Shown here one piece after another: positions 15,255-21,305 of a DNA stretch of 21,305 nt. The DNA comes from an uncultured Collinsella sp. (GTDB lineage: Bacteria > Actinomycetota > Coriobacteriia > Coriobacteriales > Coriobacteriaceae): assembly GCA_900541665.1 (NCBI GenBank), contig UQKV01000037.1:1-21305 (forward strand), written 5' to 3'. A program made the translations under genes and the position numbers. Position 1 is the first letter of the stretch. Each line of letters opens with the position of its first letter. The notes below the pieces were generated by a model. That model was given only the letters and a program-made list of their open reading frames with translations. It had not been told where the DNA came from and ran no database searches.

Positions 15255-18125
15255 ATGAGTCGCCGCAACACCGAACTGCTCTTGCTCATCGCCTCGGCGT
15301 TCCCCGTCATCCTGCTCTATGCGATGTACGTGCTCACCGCGGGTGCCACGATTTCCTTTGAGACGCTCGCCGTGCCGATCGGCCTGTTCGCCGCCTTCGC
15401 CGCGGCGCATATCGCCGTACGCATCCTGGCGCCCGGCGCCGATCCCGCCATCCTGCCCATCGTCTTTGTGCTCTCGGGCATCGGCATCACATTCGTGACG
15501 CGCCTGGCCCCCGACCTCGCCATCTCGCAGCTCATCATCTTGTTTGTCTCGGTGGCGCTCATGGTGGGAACGCTCGCGCTGGTCAAGAACCTCGACGTGG
15601 TCATGCGCTACAAGTACACCTTTGGCATTATCGGCATCATCCTGCTGATGCTGCCGATCTTTATCGGCACCACGATCTCGGGCTCCAAGCTGTGGATTCG
15701 CATCGCGGGCTTCACCATCCAGCCCGGCGAGTTCGCCAAGGTCTTCATCGTCCTGTTCCTGGCAGGCTATCTGGCCGAGAACCGCGAGCTGCTTTCCATC
15801 TCCAACCGCAAGATCCTGGGCCTCAAGATTCCGCGCTTCCGCCTGCTGCTGCCGCTGTTTGCCGTGTGGGGCGTGTGCCTGCTCATCGTTGTCTTCGAAC
15901 GCGACCTGGGCTCGGCCGTCCTGTTCTACACCATCTTTTTGCTGATGCTCTATGTTGCCACGGGACGCTTTTCGTACGTCATCATCGGCCTTGCGCTGCT
16001 GGCCGTTGGAGCCGTGGGCGCCTACAAGTTCCTGTCTCACGTGCAGGTGCGCTTTCAGGTCTGGGTCGATCCGTTTAAGGACGCCCAGGGCCAGGGCTAC
16101 CAGATCGTACAGTCACTTTACTCGCTGGCTGACGGCGGCCTGGTTGGCGTCGGCATCGGCAATGGCATGGCAAACAACATCCCCGTCGTCGAGTCCGACT
16201 TTATCTTCTCGGCCATCGGCGAGGAAATGGGCCTTTTGGGCGGCGGCGCCGTGCTCATCCTGTTTATGCTTTTTGCCGTGCGTGGCCTCACCACGGCAGC
16301 CCGCGCCAAGTCCGACCTTGCCGCCTTTAGCGCGACCGGCCTTACGGCGGCCATCAGCTTCCAGGCATTCTTAATCGTTGGCGGCGTAACCCGCCTGATC
16401 CCGCTGACCGGCGTTACCCTGCCCTTTATGAGCCAGGGCGGCTCCTCGCTGCTGGCGAGCTTTATCATCGTTGCCCTGCTGCTGCGCGCCGGCGACGAGG
16501 CAACCGGACGCGAAGCCGAGCTCACCGGCACCGGCACCATGGCCGCCATCACCGATGACCAGGTCGCATCCGCCGCTGCCCCGACCGGCACGCGTTTTGC
16601 CAGCGCACCTTCCTACAGCCACGGCAACCACTCCGCGGGTTCTCGCATGCGACGTCGCCTGCTCGACACGCCAGAGTCCGGCGTGCTCGGCCGCGTTGCA
16701 CTTGCCAACCGTCTGACTCGTGCCGTGTTTGCCTTTACGGCGCTGTTCGCCATCCTTATCGGCAACCTCACCTATGTCCAGGTCATCAAGGCGAAGGATT
16801 ACCAGGACATGCCGACCAACAACCACACCATCGCCCGTTCCAAGTACATCCAGCGTGGCTCTATCATCACGTCCGACGGCGTGACACTAGCCGAGTCGCT
16901 GCAACAGGAGGACGGCACCTACGCCCGTTCCTACCCCAACGGCAACATGGCCGCGCACGTAGTGGGCTACGTGAGCCAGCAATACGGCACCGCCGGCATC
17001 GAGAGCGTCATGAACGATACGCTCACCGGCTCCAAGGATTACTCCAGCTGGAACAACGCCATCGCGTCGCTCGCGGGACAGACCCAGCCGGGCAATACCG
17101 CCAAGCTCACCATCGACTCGCGCATCCAGACGGCTGCCGAGCAGGCGCTCAAGGGCTTTAAGGGCGCTGTGGTGGTCATGGATCCGCGCACCGGTGCGGT
17201 CCTTGCGTGTGCGAGCTCGCCCACCTACGACAACACCAACATCGATGCGCTGCTCCAGTCGGGCGGCGGCGAGGACGGCTCCATGTACGACCGTGCCATG
17301 GACGCGCTGTACACCCCGGGCTCGACCTTTAAGGTCGTCACACTCTCCGCGGCGCTCGAAACCGGCACCGCCAGCCTTACCAGCACGTACCAGGCGCCCG
17401 GCTCCATGGACATCGGCAACGCGCCGGTCACCAACTATGCCAACGAGAGCTACGGCACCCTCAGCCTGCAGCAGGCCTTCGCCGTGTCGTCCAACGTCGT
17501 CTTTGGCCAGGTGGCAAACGAGATTGGCGCCAGCTCGCTCGTCCAGTTTGCCAACGCCTTTGGCTATGGACAAAAGCTGGGTCAGGACCTTACCGCCGCG
17601 GCCTCCATCATGGCCGACCCGTCGCTTATGACCGAGTGGGAGACCGCTTGGGCAGGCGCCGGCCAGCCCGTCGGCATGGACCACACGCCTGGCCCGCAGA
17701 CCACCGTCATGCAGAATTGCGTGATCGCTGCCGCTATCGCCAACAGCGGCGTGGTCATGGACCCGTTCTTTGTGTCACAGATACTCGCCCCGGACGGGAC
17801 CGTGGTTAAGACCACGCAGTCCCGCTCGCTGGGCCAGGCTGTCAGCTCTACCACCGCCGATCAGGTCAAGCAGGCCATGCTCGCCGTCGTCCAGTCCGGT
17901 ACCGGCACCGATGCCCAGATTCCGGGCGTCAAGGTTGCCGGCAAGACCGGTTCGGCCGAGACCGGCGGCACCAACGTCAACTCTATGTTTGTTGGCTTTG
18001 CACCTTACGATTCACCCACGGTTGCCATCTCGGTGGCCCTGGAGGATTACGACAAGCACGACGTCAAGGCGGCCAAGATTGCCGGCATCGTCCTGACCGC
18101 GGCGCTCGCCGCACAGGGAGCGTGA
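15255..18125 (+). CDS. RodA/FtsW (SEDS) glycosyltransferase fused to class B penicillin-binding protein
   Basis: 956 residues, one uninterrupted frame. Residues 1-412 are a complete SEDS protein with about ten membrane helices: QPGEFAKVFIV (156-166), FERDLGSAV (214-222, with D217 at the catalytic Asp position), YQIVQSLYSLADGGLVGVG (282-300), ESDFIFSAIGEE (313-324) and FMSQGGSSLL (391-400). A linker of about 75 residues leads to a helix (488-510) that anchors a class B PBP: dimerisation region 511-610, then transpeptidase with SxxK (S690 to K693, PGSTFK), SxN (S745-N747) and KTG (K897-G899). Together they polymerise and cross-link peptidoglycan outside the membrane. Elsewhere these are two adjacent genes, rodA and pbpA. 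The start is set by AAAGGGAG 8 bp before the ATG, 16 bp past the phosphatase stop. RodA or FtsW type cannot be decided by eye; the PbpA-like partner and the cluster favour RodA. Confidence 0.93.
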   Translation: MSRRNTELLLLIASAFPVILLYAMYVLTAGATISFETLAVPIGLFAAFAAAHIAVRILAPGADPAILPIVFVLSGIGITFVTRLAPDLAISQLIILFVSVALMVGTLALVKNLDVVMRYKYTFGIIGIILLMLPIFIGTTISGSKLWIRIAGFTIQPGEFAKVFIVLFLAGYLAENRELLSISNRKILGLKIPRFRLLLPLFAVWGVCLLIVVFERDLGSAVLFYTIFLLMLYVATGRFSYVIIGLALLAVGAVGAYKFLSHVQVRFQVWVDPFKDAQGQGYQIVQSLYSLADGGLVGVGIGNGMANNIPVVESDFIFSAIGEEMGLLGGGAVLILFMLFAVRGLTTAARAKSDLAAFSATGLTAAISFQAFLIVGGVTRLIPLTGVTLPFMSQGGSSLLASFIIVALLLRAGDEATGREAELTGTGTMAAITDDQVASAAAPTGTRFASAPSYSHGNHSAGSRMRRRLLDTPESGVLGRVALANRLTRAVFAFTALFAILIGNLTYVQVIKAKDYQDMPTNNHTIARSKYIQRGSIITSDGVTLAESLQQEDGTYARSYPNGNMAAHVVGYVSQQYGTAGIESVMNDTLTGSKDYSSWNNAIASLAGQTQPGNTAKLTIDSRIQTAAEQALKGFKGAVVVMDPRTGAVLACASSPTYDNTNIDALLQSGGGEDGSMYDRAMDALYTPGSTFKVVTLSAALETGTASLTSTYQAPGSMDIGNAPVTNYANESYGTLSLQQAFAVSSNVVFGQVANEIGASSLVQFANAFGYGQKLGQDLTAAASIMADPSLMTEWETAWAGAGQPVGMDHTPGPQTTVMQNCVIAAAIANSGVVMDPFFVSQILAPDGTVVKTTQSRSLGQAVSSTTADQVKQAMLAVVQSGTGTDAQIPGVKVAGKTGSAETGGTNVNSMFVGFAPYDSPTVAISVALEDYDKHDVKAAKIAGIVLTAALAAQGA

Positions 18126-18257
18126 TGCCCGTGATCAAAGCGGATACTTGGGGCACGCCGCGGCCGATGAGCTAGCGGCAACGCGCCACACGGCCCCAGC
18201 GGCCACACATTTGGTACTACACACATCGTTGAGCGAATAGTTATGTTAGGAGCAGGA

Positions 18258-20195
18258 ATGGAACAGAGGGTCCTCGGGGGAAGATACCTCCTCAAAGATA
18301 AGGTGGGAACGGGCGGTATGGCGACCGTCTTCCGTGCACAGGATCAGGTCCTCGACCGCACGGTTGCCGTCAAGATCATGCTGCCGCAGTATGCCGGCGA
18401 CGCCACCTTCGCCGCCCGCTTTAAGCAGGAGGCCCAGGCGGCTGCCGGCCTGTCCTCCCCCTATATCGTGGGCGTCTACGACTGGGGCAAGGACGGCGAC
18501 ACCTATTACATCGTCATGGAGTACCTGCGCGGTACCGACCTTAAGAGCGGCATCAAGAGCCACGGCGCCCTCGATCCCAAGAAGGTCGCGCAGATCGGCT
18601 CGCAGATCAGCTCCGCGCTTTCGGTCGCACACAAGCACGAGATCATCCACCGCGACATTAAGCCGCAAAACATCATGGTGCTGCCTGACGGCAACATCAA
18701 GGTAATGGATTTTGGCATCGCACGCGCCAAGAACAGCCACCTCACGCAGGATAACAACGTGCTGGGCACCGCCCACTATGTAAGCCCCGAGCAGACCCGC
18801 GGCCAGGACCTCGGCCCCACCTCGGATATCTACTCGCTGGGTGTCGTCATGTACGAGTGTGCCACCGGCCGCGTACCCTTTGACGGCGACGACGCCATCT
18901 CGGTCGCGCTCAAGCAGGTCAACGAGCTCCCCATCCCGCCGAGCCAGATCAACTCCGGCGTCGATGCCGACCTGGAGCGCATCATCCTCAAGTGCATGGA
19001 GAAGGACCCGGCAAACCGCTTCCAGACGGCCGACGAGCTGCGCCAGGTGCTCAACAGCTACCTGTCCGGCCGTGCCGTCAACGTCTCGGAGCCCACGCGC
19101 ATCATCGGTGCCGCCGGCGACCTGGGTGCCACCAAGACCCGCGAGCTTTCCGACTCAACGCGCGCTATGGTTCGTCCCGTCTCGGGCGTGAGCGGTCAGA
19201 ATACCGCCCGTAGCGCTGTCTCGGGCTCCACGGGCTCCTACGAGGTCGAGAAGCCTAAGTCCAACAAGAACAAGATCATCGCCGCCGTGATTGCCGCCGT
19301 CGCCGTGATTGGCGTTGTGGTGGCCTTTGCCACGGGCATGTTCAGTGGCGAACAGGTCACGGTGCCCGATGTGCTGGGCAAGGACCAGGAAACCGCTATT
19401 GAGTTGATCAAGGAAGCCGGCCTTGAGGTTGGCACCGTCGACCAGAGCTACAACGACGATGTCGACGAGGGAAAGGTCGCCGAGCAGACCCCCAACGGCA
19501 ACACCAAGAAGGCCAAGGGCACGAGGGTGAACCTGGTAATCTCCAAGGGCCCTAAGCCCTCCGAGAAGGTTGAGGTTCCGCAGCTCCTCGGCCTGACCAA
19601 GGACCAGGCCGAAGCCGCACTGGCAAGCGTGGGCCTGAAGGGCAGCGCTTCGGAGGAAGCCAATGAGGCCGAAGAAGGCCAGGTCTTTGAGCAGGGCACT
19701 GCTGCCGGCAAGGAGGTCGAGAAGGGCACGACCATCTCGTACAAGGTCTCTGGCGGCCCGGACACCACCTCGGTGCCCGATCTGACCGACATGACCGAGG
19801 CCCAGGCGCGCAACGCTCTCGACATGGCTGGCTTTGGCGTCGACGTGAGTTACCAGGAAAACGACTCGGTTACCGAGGGTACCGTAATTAGCTGGAACCC
19901 CAGCGGCAAGCAGAAGCCCGGTGCCACAATCACCGTCGTCATCGCCAAGAAGTCCGGCAAGGCCAGCGTCCCGGGCAACCTGTACGGTAAGAGCATCTCC
20001 GCCGCCGTCACCGCGCTCAACAACGCCGGTTTCTACAACATCGCATTCTGCGATCAGAACGGCAACCCCGTGAGCGGCAACGAGAATGCCACCGTTACGG
20101 GCGTCTCCCCCACTGGTAAGCAGTCCACCGACAGCACGATTACGCTGACGGTTTCCATCTCCGGTTCCGGCGACGACTCCGAGTCTAGCAACTAA
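18258..20195 (+). CDS. pknB: PknB-type Ser/Thr kinase with four PASTA repeats
   Basis: 645 residues. Cytoplasmic kinase domain (about 10-268): GTGGMATVF (17-25), VAVKIM (K39), HRDIKPQN (131-138), MDFGIA (D151) and SPEQ (176-179). A Ser/Thr-rich juxtamembrane segment (275-330) is followed by a single membrane helix (about 339-360) and four extracytoplasmic PASTA domains (365-431, 437-499, 503-565, 568-636), each opening with a VPDLxG-like motif. PASTA domains bind muropeptides or lipid II and tune growth and division. TTAGGAG at 18245-18251 lies 6 bp before the ATG at 18258; the earlier ATG at 18243 overlaps that site and is rejected. The 132-bp gap from the PBP fusion is the widest in the cluster and could hold a weak internal promoter, though none is clear. 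Confidence 0.96.
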   Translation: MEQRVLGGRYLLKDKVGTGGMATVFRAQDQVLDRTVAVKIMLPQYAGDATFAARFKQEAQAAAGLSSPYIVGVYDWGKDGDTYYIVMEYLRGTDLKSGIKSHGALDPKKVAQIGSQISSALSVAHKHEIIHRDIKPQNIMVLPDGNIKVMDFGIARAKNSHLTQDNNVLGTAHYVSPEQTRGQDLGPTSDIYSLGVVMYECATGRVPFDGDDAISVALKQVNELPIPPSQINSGVDADLERIILKCMEKDPANRFQTADELRQVLNSYLSGRAVNVSEPTRIIGAAGDLGATKTRELSDSTRAMVRPVSGVSGQNTARSAVSGSTGSYEVEKPKSNKNKIIAAVIAAVAVIGVVVAFATGMFSGEQVTVPDVLGKDQETAIELIKEAGLEVGTVDQSYNDDVDEGKVAEQTPNGNTKKAKGTRVNLVISKGPKPSEKVEVPQLLGLTKDQAEAALASVGLKGSASEEANEAEEGQVFEQGTAAGKEVEKGTTISYKVSGGPDTTSVPDLTDMTEAQARNALDMAGFGVDVSYQENDSVTEGTVISWNPSGKQKPGATITVVIAKKSGKASVPGNLYGKSISAAVTALNNAGFYNIAFCDQNGNPVSGNENATVTGVSPTGKQSTDSTITLTVSISGSGDDSESSN

Positions 20196-20247
20196 CGTCG
20201 ATCGCTTGTTGCTCCGAGCGGCTTAGACCGCAAACACATTCGCTCAG

Positions 20248-20290
20248 AAGCGCCCGCTTGCTCCCCCAGCAAGCGGGCGCTTTTCTTTTG
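20248..20290 (+). terminator. Strong intrinsic terminator after pknB
   Basis: Perfect 15-bp stem, arms 20248-20262 and 20268-20282, closed by a CCCCC loop and running into TTTTCTTTT (20281-20289). It lies 53 bp past the pknB stop and closes the cluster. Confidence 0.95.
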
Positions 20291-20326
20291 ACGTGGGATG
20301 CCGCCCATGGATGAACGTGACTTTAA

Positions 20327-20418
20327 ACCAGAAGAGCCCGGCACCATAGCGGTACCGGGCTCGATCTATCTCTGGTGCCCCCGGGCGGATTCGAACCGTC
20401 GGCACCCGCTTTAGGAGA
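20327..20418 (-). repeat. Direct repeat copy 1: 3' half of tRNA-Arg plus downstream flank, attachment-site-like
   Basis: 92 bp matching 21178-21269 at 85 positions. On the minus strand 20373-20418 equals the tRNA-Arg(CCU) 3' half from anticodon loop to CCA, with one mismatch in 46; the rest is the tRNA's downstream hairpin (20334-20362). The 5' half of the tRNA is absent: identity stops abruptly at 20418. This is the pattern left by tyrosine-recombinase integration at a tRNA 3' end, or by partial duplication of the gene. Confidence 0.85.
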
Positions 20419-20668
20419 TATGATCTAATGCTACCCCTACTATTCATCAAGGATCATTGAACACCATATAACTGCAGATAAAAGGCCCACTTTGCTTGCG
20501 TCCTACTGCTGGGGCTTTCATGAAAATAGGGACACCGAGCGCAACGCGTTGCGCTGAGTCCTGAGGCTGTTGCAATGAAAATGAGAATCAAGGCTTCGAT
20601 AGCAGGATGACAACGCGGGCACAATTTGATTTTTGAAATATGGACGAATTCCTCGTCAGGAGGGTAAA
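20419..20668. other. AT-rich stretch of the putative element, no confident gene
   Basis: About 250 bp between repeat copy 1 and the first small ORF, clearly more AT-rich than the core genes. No ORF with a plausible ribosome binding site was found. It contains a TTTCATGAAA palindrome (20516-20525) and an 18-bp palindrome (20538-20555). The promoter of the plus-strand small ORF should lie here, but no clear -35/-10 pair was identified. Confidence 0.55.
20538..20555. promoter_or_regulatory. Perfect 18-bp palindrome inside the tRNA-bracketed segment
   Basis: AGCGCAACGCGTTGCGCT is its own reverse complement and stands out as GC-rich in AT-rich surroundings, 114 bp before the plus-strand small ORF. 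No T-run follows, so it is not a terminator. An operator or a recombination/replication protein site is possible. Confidence 0.45.
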
Positions 20669-20743
20669 ATGATGCCGACGGCAGCCCAAGTTGTGATGAG
20701 CTGGGCAGAGCCGTTGCTTAACGAAGTTAGGTCATCGTCTTAG
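20669..20743 (+). CDS. 24-residue small ORF with strong ribosome binding site
   Basis: ATG-ATG at 20669-20674 is preceded by AGGAGGG at a 4-bp distance, and the frame runs 24 codons (starting MMPTAAQVVMSW, ending NEVRSSS) to TAG. The stop lies in the loop of an intrinsic terminator, so the transcript ends right after the gene, as for a dedicated small transcript. The product is short, mildly amphipathic and unlike any family I know. It could be a small peptide or leader, or the ORF may be incidental on an RNA that acts as antisense to the converging 41-codon gene, whose stop overlaps it by 3 bases. Confidence 0.5.
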   Translation: MMPTAAQVVMSWAEPLLNEVRSSS

Positions 20744-20763
20744 CGACGGTGGCCTTTCTTTTT
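20730..20763 (+). terminator. Intrinsic terminator of the plus-strand small transcript
   Basis: GGTCATCGTC (20730-20739) pairs fully with GACGGTGGCC (20745-20754), with two G-U pairs and a 5-nt loop, followed by TTTCTTTTT (20755-20763). On the opposite strand the same bases encode the Lys/Arg-rich end of the 41-codon gene, so a plus-strand RNA ending here would be complementary to the 3' end of that mRNA. Confidence 0.8.
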
Positions 20764-20865
20764 GGGCTTCGAACCCTGCTTGAGTGCCTTGGAAAGGCCG
20801 ACAAGGGTCGTGAGGAGCGAGACCATAGCGGTCAGGAGCTTCACGAGCTCAGTGAAATCGGTCAT
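20740..20865 (-). CDS. 41-residue small protein, hydrophobic helix then cationic tail; type I toxin-like candidate
   Basis: The minus-strand ATG at 20865 is preceded at 5 bp by GGAGGTGA, an almost perfect anti-16S match, and by an extended -10 promoter (20929-20937). The 41-residue product starts MTDFTELVKLLTAM, has a helix rich in Leu/Val/Thr (about 6-27) and ends in a basic tail GSKPKKKGHRR. That layout, a few acidic residues, one hydrophobic or amphipathic helix, then a Lys-rich end, is shared by membrane-acting type I toxins and holin-like small toxins of Gram-positives, though this helix is less hydrophobic than most. The convergent plus-strand transcript with overlapping 3' ends fits an antisense antitoxin. 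Alternatives are a small phage-type membrane protein or a peptide bacteriocin. No sequence family is recognised. Confidence 0.65.
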   Translation of the reverse strand: MTDFTELVKLLTAMVSLLTTLVGLSKALKQGSKPKKKGHRR

Positions 20866-20873
20866 GGGCATCA

Positions 20874-20891
20874 CCTCCCATCGGATGGAGG
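20874..20891 (-). promoter_or_regulatory. Hairpin that can hide the ribosome binding site of the 41-residue ORF
   Basis: In the minus-strand mRNA, CCTCCA (20891-20886) can pair with TGGGAGG (20880-20874) with one bulged G and a TCCGA loop. The right arm contains the GGAGG of the Shine-Dalgarno, so the structure would block initiation unless opened. Confidence 0.5.
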
Positions 20892-20928
20892 GCTCTGCCC
20901 GGCACGAGGACTGCCGACAGCGAGGATG

Positions 20929-20937
20929 ATTTTATCA
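20929..20937 (-). promoter_or_regulatory. Extended -10 promoter for the 41-residue ORF
   Basis: TGATAAAAT on the minus strand: TG, one base, then TAAAAT (5 of 6 to consensus). Transcription would start near 20922, giving a leader of about 56 nt that contains the hairpin and ribosome binding site. A TTGATC lies 21 bp further upstream, too far for a normal -35. Confidence 0.5.
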
Positions 20938-21076
20938 GAGTGGTTGGCCCTCTCCGATCAATTCACGCTCCTCACCCTCGCGAAGAGTGCGGGCATGGCA
21001 GAATCGGCACTAAACGGCAGTGCGTTAGGGCACCGACGACGAGCTTTCAAAAACTAGCAAGGCGTATCGCCGTTGC

Positions 21077-21124
21077 GGTACCGGGATCGGCAAATCTCTG
21101 GTGTCTCCCGGGCGGACTCGAACC
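21077..21124 (-). repeat. Degenerate third copy of the tRNA 3' end and flank
   Basis: Matches the tRNA-Arg flank and 3' end (21202-21248) with several substitutions and one inserted base. On the minus strand it contains a T-arm-like GGTTCGAGTCC and ends GGGAGACACCA. No 5' half with pairing capacity is present, so it is not a functional tRNA. It is probably a relic of an earlier integration. Confidence 0.6.
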
Positions 21125-21145
21125 CCCCGCGGGGAAATTGGTGAC

Positions 21146-21169
21146 GCGGGTGTCGACGGCCCGAATCCG
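21146..21169 (+). repeat. Inverted fragment of tRNA-Arg
   Basis: Plus-strand GCGGGTGTCGACGG followed by CC and CGAATCCG matches the sense sequence of the tRNA-Arg (21260 to 21237 on the minus strand) at 22 of 24 positions, in the opposite orientation to the gene and 68 bp from it. Evidence of repeated rearrangement at this tRNA. Confidence 0.6.
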
Positions 21170-21175
21170 GCCCTT

Positions 21176-21213
21176 AGACCAGAAGAGCCCGGCACCGTGG
21201 TGGTACCGGGCTC
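21176..21213 (-). terminator. Hairpin downstream of tRNA-Arg, probable terminator
   Basis: On the minus strand GAGCCCGGTACC pairs with GGTGCCGGGCTC (arms 21202-21213 and 21185-21196, one G-U pair, loop ACCAC), followed by TTCTGGTCT. The T-run is weak. The same hairpin follows repeat copy 1, with a changed loop. Confidence 0.6.
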
Positions 21214-21269
21214 GACAAATCTCTGGTGCCCCCGGGCGGATTCGAACCGTCGACACCCGCTTTAGGAGA
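21178..21269 (-). repeat. Direct repeat copy 2: overlaps intact tRNA-Arg, attachment-site-like
   Basis: Partner of 20327-20418, 851 bp apart. It covers the tRNA 3' half (21224-21269) and the downstream terminator hairpin. The seven differences cluster in the hairpin loop and the spacer between hairpin and tRNA, with only one inside the tRNA part, so the tRNA portion is the better conserved segment. Confidence 0.85.
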
Positions 21270-21299
21270 GCGGTGCTCTATCCCCTGAGCTACGGAGGC
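21224..21299 (-). tRNA. tRNA-Arg, anticodon CCU
   Basis: 76 nt including encoded CCA. The cloverleaf reads on the minus strand: acceptor GCCTCCG with CGGGGGC (one U-G pair at 4-69), D stem GCTC/GAGC, anticodon stem CCGCT/AGCGG around loop CTCCTAA (anticodon CCT, decoding AGG), variable loop GTGTC, T stem GACGG/CCGCC around TTCGAAT, discriminator A. There is an A-C mismatch at 50-64 in the T stem. Otherwise canonical. Confidence 0.95.
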
Positions 21300-21305
21300 A
21301 TGTTG

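Noticed and set aside
18125..18175. 16-codon ORF overlapping the PBP fusion stop (TGATG) before pknB
   Set aside because: The overlap suggests coupling, but it is too short, has no conserved features, and such ORFs arise often by chance.
20643..20657. GACGA/TCGTC hairpin just before the plus-strand small ORF
   Set aside because: Only 5 bp of stem and no overlap with the ribosome binding site; too weak to call a regulatory element.
20749..21057. 102-codon plus-strand frame in the tRNA-bracketed segment
   Set aside because: No ribosome binding site, begins inside a terminator T-run, and is mostly antisense to the better supported 41-residue gene and its leader.

Overview
The window looks like chromosomal DNA of a high-GC anaerobic actinobacterium of the Coriobacteriia; a Collinsella-type organism is my best guess from gene content, not from a search. 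Supporting signs are a pyruvate:ferredoxin oxidoreductase gene, an actinobacterial FhaA/FhaB/PstP/SEDS-PBP/PknB cluster, and tRNA-Arg with an encoded CCA.

Left part, minus strand (1-9097). The window opens inside nifJ, followed by a 450-bp repeat- and palindrome-rich gap. Next comes a compact three-gene signalling operon reading leftward from 4614: a membrane-anchored surface protein with a Ser/Gly linker, a Ser/Thr kinase with a polytopic C-terminus, and an FHA protein. Its leader carries a promoter-like element, a pair of related dyads 73 bp apart, and a terminator-like hairpin just before the first ribosome binding site. Further right are recR, ybaB and dnaX, a classical replication/repair group, here split by a small membrane-protein gene on the opposite strand (6128-6601).

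Middle and right, plus strand (9213-20195). A YcxB-like membrane protein precedes a long growth-control cluster: a polytopic Ser/Thr kinase with an HLD catalytic loop, fhaA, fhaB, a PP2C phosphatase with a long N-terminal extension, a single polypeptide joining a RodA/FtsW glycosyltransferase to a class B penicillin-binding protein, and a PASTA kinase (pknB). Most junctions are 4-base overlaps or gaps under 20 bp, and a strong terminator closes the cluster. The kinases phosphorylate, FHA proteins read phosphothreonine, PP2C reverses the mark, and the SEDS-PBP fusion is the likely peptidoglycan-building output.

Right end (20300-21305). A tRNA-Arg(CCU) gene and a 92-bp direct repeat of its 3' half plus downstream flank bracket about 850 bp, as an integrated element or its remnant would. 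Inside lie two unlisted, overlapping convergent small genes: a 24-codon plus-strand ORF ending in an intrinsic terminator, and a 41-codon minus-strand ORF with an extended -10 promoter, a near-perfect Shine-Dalgarno that can be sequestered by a hairpin, and a hydrophobic-then-cationic product. The layout resembles type I toxin-antitoxin loci and is the best candidate for something undescribed here. No CRISPR array, IS element, transposase or integrase is visible.
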